The position numbers and the translations under genes are program-made. Below the pieces are notes generated by a model. It had not been told where the DNA came from. It did no database searches and saw only the letters and a program-made list of their open reading frames with translations. A stretch of 35,715 nucleotides of DNA from positions 1 through 35,715 of the forward strand of contig METK01000004.1 in assembly GCA_001771315.1 (NCBI GenBank). The letters are read 5' to 3'. This stretch comes from a candidate division TM6 bacterium RIFCSPHIGHO2_12_FULL_36_22 (GTDB lineage: Bacteria; Babelota; Babeliae; Babelales; UBA12409). Shown here piece by piece: positions 33,422 to 35,715 of the stretch; positions within the stretch are counted from its first letter, which is position 1; each line of letters begins with the position of its first letter.

Positions 33422-34036
33422 TTGAAGAAAAAAACATATTCTCACTTGCTTCTCACGCTTATTTTCATTGCAATTTGCCTTACCGCAAAACAAAATAACA
33501 ATATCTTTGATATTAACCAACTGTTTCATAATCAACCTGCTATTGATCTTTTTTCTCCCGAAGATAACATTCAACAAGTGCTTATCGATTTAATTGATAA
33601 AGAAAAAAAATGCATCAAAATTGCAATGTACTATTTAATAGATCCTAAAATCATTCAAGCACTTACAACCGCTATAGAAACGCGTAATGTTGCTGTTGAT
33701 GTCATAGTAGATCCCACCTGTCCAGAAAAAGGCCTTGAATCTCTTTATCCCATAGCTCATATTTATGTTTATGATATTAAAAACGGAATCATGCATCACA
33801 AATTCATTCTCTTTACCGGTTTAAAGGTTCTGGGCGAAGGATCATACAATTTTACATACTCAGCTCAACATCGAAATCGAGAAAATTTTTCTTTCTATCA
33901 TGCCGCTAAAAAAAATACATTCTGTTTTCAAAAATACAAAAATTTCTCTAAACGCTTTGATAATTTACTTAAAAATTCCTTGGAGTATGAACCTGGTAGA
34001 ATGATGCTACAAAAAGAAGAATCTATCCTTGCTTAA
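33422..34036 (+). CDS. secreted single-HKD phospholipase D-like protein
   Basis: 204 residues with a TTG start that gives a typical signal peptide (MKKKTYSHLLLTLIFIAICL). One PLD-superfamily half-domain follows: IDKEKKCIKIAMYYLIDPKI, VDVIVDPTC, and the HKD region IMHHKFILFTG then LGEGSYNFTYSAQHRNREN. Such single-domain proteins (Nuc, bacterial endonuclease and MitoPLD type) work as dimers on nucleic acid or phospholipid. His125 and Lys127 are present, but the Asp six residues after His-x-Lys is Thr132; the GS and N of the second part are kept. Activity is therefore likely but altered. Acts outside the cytoplasm. Confidence 0.82.
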   Translation: MKKKTYSHLLLTLIFIAICLTAKQNNNIFDINQLFHNQPAIDLFSPEDNIQQVLIDLIDKEKKCIKIAMYYLIDPKIIQALTTAIETRNVAVDVIVDPTCPEKGLESLYPIAHIYVYDIKNGIMHHKFILFTGLKVLGEGSYNFTYSAQHRNRENFSFYHAAKKNTFCFQKYKNFSKRFDNLLKNSLEYEPGRMMLQKEESILA

Positions 34037-34112
34037 TCATCCTATTAATTCTCTCTATGAGTGCTATACTTTTTTGTAACCATCTGTGCAACATTAATTA
34101 AAAGAAAAACAT

Positions 34113-35165
34113 ATGCCAGATCATGTTTATATAATCACCGATAGTGTTACCAACTCTGTATTTGATGGGCAAGTCCTAGCTCCTATACTCAATAAGCTCA
34201 ATCAGGACCCAACCCTCAATATAATTTTATTCAGTTTTGAATCTCGTACTCTCACTCAAGAACAAAAAACAACTCTCGATAACACACATCCTAGGCTAAA
34301 AGTTAAACTATTCTATCGCACTCGTTATTGGGGCCGCTTTACACTATCTCTTTGTTCTTTGAGCTTTCGACACACTATTCGAAAATTAGAATCATATTCT
34401 ATAACAGCTCGTGGACCATTGGCTGGATGGATTGCTCTCCAAGAAATTAATGATGCTTGCTCCAATATTACTATTCAAGCTCGAGGTCTTTTGGCTGAAG
34501 AATATTGGTATGCTAATGCACATCAATGGTGGAAACTTCCTCTTCACTGGCTACGCTATCGACAATTTCGAAATTTAGAAAAAAAAGTATATGGTAAACT
34601 TACTGCCATGCTACCAAAAATAGTATCTATCGAAGCTGTCAGTACAGCTATGCAGGAATATCTTATTAAGACGTATAACACACCAAAAAATTTGCTTTCC
34701 GTCGCCAAGACTGACATTCCTGATATTATTCCTGCACAAAAAATTAAAATTTGGCATGATGAAGTACGCAATGAACTCACTATATCAAACGATCGCTATA
34801 TCTACTGCTATGCAGGCTCTGGCAAAGCATGGCAATGTCCGCAACAAATTATTGATTTTTTTATTGAAACTAAAAAAACAAAAATCGAAAGTTATTTACT
34901 TATTCTTACACAAGATACTGTGTTATTTAATCAATTGTGTAAAAAGGCTGGACTAGATTTTAAAGATTATACTGTCATGCATGTGCCACATGCGAAATTG
35001 TTTAATTATTTAAGTGCAGCAGATGCTGGGCTTATATTCCGCGAAAAACATATCCTTAACTGGGTGTCACGACCAACAAAAATCCTAGAATATCAAAGCG
35101 TTGGTTTGAAAATTATTCATAATAATACAGTACAGATACTTTCTGATATATCAGCTACCAGTTAA
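34113..35165 (+). CDS. glycosyltransferase-like protein (GT-B fold)
   Basis: 350 residues, somewhat short for a family 4 transferase. N-terminal Rossmann-like half (HVYIITDSVTNSVFDGQVLAP, then ITARGPLAGWIALQEIND, IQARGLLAEEYW); C-terminal half with IYCYAGSGKAWQCPQQIIDF, YTVMHVPHAKLFNYLSAADA, GLIFREKHILNWVSRPTKIL and EYQSVGLKIIHNN, where the E-x7 donor site and the sequence before it resemble GT4 proteins. It probably transfers a sugar from a nucleotide donor to surface glycans; donor and acceptor are unknown. Only a weak Shine-Dalgarno (AAAAGAAAA) is seen. Convergent with, and overlapping by 15 bases, the last gene. Confidence 0.78.
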   Translation: MPDHVYIITDSVTNSVFDGQVLAPILNKLNQDPTLNIILFSFESRTLTQEQKTTLDNTHPRLKVKLFYRTRYWGRFTLSLCSLSFRHTIRKLESYSITARGPLAGWIALQEINDACSNITIQARGLLAEEYWYANAHQWWKLPLHWLRYRQFRNLEKKVYGKLTAMLPKIVSIEAVSTAMQEYLIKTYNTPKNLLSVAKTDIPDIIPAQKIKIWHDEVRNELTISNDRYIYCYAGSGKAWQCPQQIIDFFIETKKTKIESYLLILTQDTVLFNQLCKKAGLDFKDYTVMHVPHAKLFNYLSAADAGLIFREKHILNWVSRPTKILEYQSVGLKIIHNNTVQILSDISATS

Positions 35166-35715
35166 TTCTTTCCAACCTTCAGACAATTTGGTAACCAGCC
35201 ACAAAATACCTGTTGGTGGTATATCTTGTTTTGGCACCTCTTTCATTTCTTGAATATAAAAACGGTTGTTACCCCACATTTGGATAGGACCCTCAATCAC
35301 ATCTCCTTCTCTTCCAAACTGCCAACGTGGATTGATGCATAGCTTGAAATGATTTCGTTCTCCACGCCTTAACTTGAGAGTCTGAAACTGTGTATTACAC
35401 CGATATCGTTTCATCTCTCTTCCAATTCGCGAATCCTTATCATAATCTTCAAACATTTTTGCAAACAATTCTTCTAGGTTTGGAGCATCAATAATATCTT
35501 TTCCACTTTCACAAACAATCCGCACAGGACTAATTTCATCATCAGGAAGCACAAGGTTAGCAACATTCAGACTTGTTCCTGTCTGCCTTTTACGAGCAGC
35601 AAGCAAATCTAAAAATTGTCTTTCTGTACTCCGTTCACCACGTAATAATTTACAAAATTCTTGATCAACAAACCCCTGTCGACTTGTCAAATGTACCATG
35701 ACAGCAACTGGTATA
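35151..35715 (-). CDS. unknown protein, 5' end beyond the window
   Basis: At least 187 codons; the frame stays open to the window edge and the in-window ATG (35699) has no Shine-Dalgarno, so the gene probably starts to the right. Not recognised. The visible part has acidic helices (NLEELFAKMFEDYDKDS), then RYRCNTQFQTLKLRRGERN and short beta-like stretches, and a hydrophobic end (GILWLVTKL). The order resembles the palm region of ubiquitin-specific proteases only weakly; the His box is not seen. I would not assign that function. Confidence 0.55.
   Translation of the reverse strand, partial: IPVAVMVHLTSRQGFVDQEFCKLLRGERSTERQFLDLLAARKRQTGTSLNVANLVLPDDEISPVRIVCESGKDIIDAPNLEELFAKMFEDYDKDSRIGREMKRYRCNTQFQTLKLRRGERNHFKLCINPRWQFGREGDVIEGPIQMWGNNRFYIQEMKEVPKQDIPPTGILWLVTKLSEGWKELTGS

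Noticed and set aside
35151-35715. Ubiquitin-specific protease
   Set aside because: Only a vague similarity in the order of segments; no Cys or His box within the visible part.

Overview
The window looks like chromosome from an AT-rich, Gram-negative-type bacterium with a small genome and a host-associated life. I favour the Candidatus Dependentiae (TM6) lineage. The reasons are secreted ankyrin and J-domain proteins, kinase-like, 2H and PLD-fold secreted proteins, a pair of Cys-rich beta-barrel outer-membrane proteins ending in Phe, and spoVG beside a reduced dcw cluster. This placement is inference from content; no 16S gene is present.

Left part (1-6370): an accessory island ending at tRNA-Gln(UUG). 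On the minus strand lie a small ankyrin protein and two divergent paralogues of a secreted family (shared signal peptide, shared C-terminal FFSKWFR). On the plus strand lie a secreted J-domain/ankyrin protein, a secreted protein with kinase-like catalytic spacing, and a 2H phosphoesterase-like protein whose expected start codon reads ACG. Five partly degraded copies of one repeat (terminator hairpin plus the last bases of a tRNA-Gln-like 3' end, in three copies also an extended -10 promoter) punctuate the island. This suggests a decaying tandem gene array next to tRNA-Gln.

Centre-left (6370-11720, minus strand): ftsK, murF, rsmH, spoVG and tRNA-Gln, a fragment of the cell division and wall cluster. 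Then 12157-15960 (plus strand): a long-leader promoter and two tandem paralogous outer-membrane proteins, the first with codon use typical of very high expression, closed by a perfect 26-bp inverted-repeat terminator.

Centre (16013-22365, minus strand): a tight run of a membrane-anchored TPR protein, gltX, a FabD-like protein and an ACP-like protein, preceded by rpmF and gyrA. The FabD-like protein lacks its nucleophilic serine and the ACP-like protein lacks the phosphopantetheine serine. This is the most unusual observation in the window: an adjacent carrier/acyltransferase pair that should both be unable to do their textbook chemistry. GyrA carries Gln and Asn at the two main quinolone-contact positions.

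Right part (22809-35715): lepA, a secreted repeat-tailed protein, a lipoprotein, a BrnQ-type transporter, PEP synthase, a Cys-rich secreted protein preceded by a 41-codon secreted peptide gene, galU, pheS, tRNA-Phe(GAA) divergent to pheS, a TPR protein, a secreted single-HKD PLD-like protein, a glycosyltransferase-like protein and a partial unknown gene at the edge. Housekeeping genes (translation, division, envelope, central carbon) alternate with secreted proteins that plausibly act on a host.
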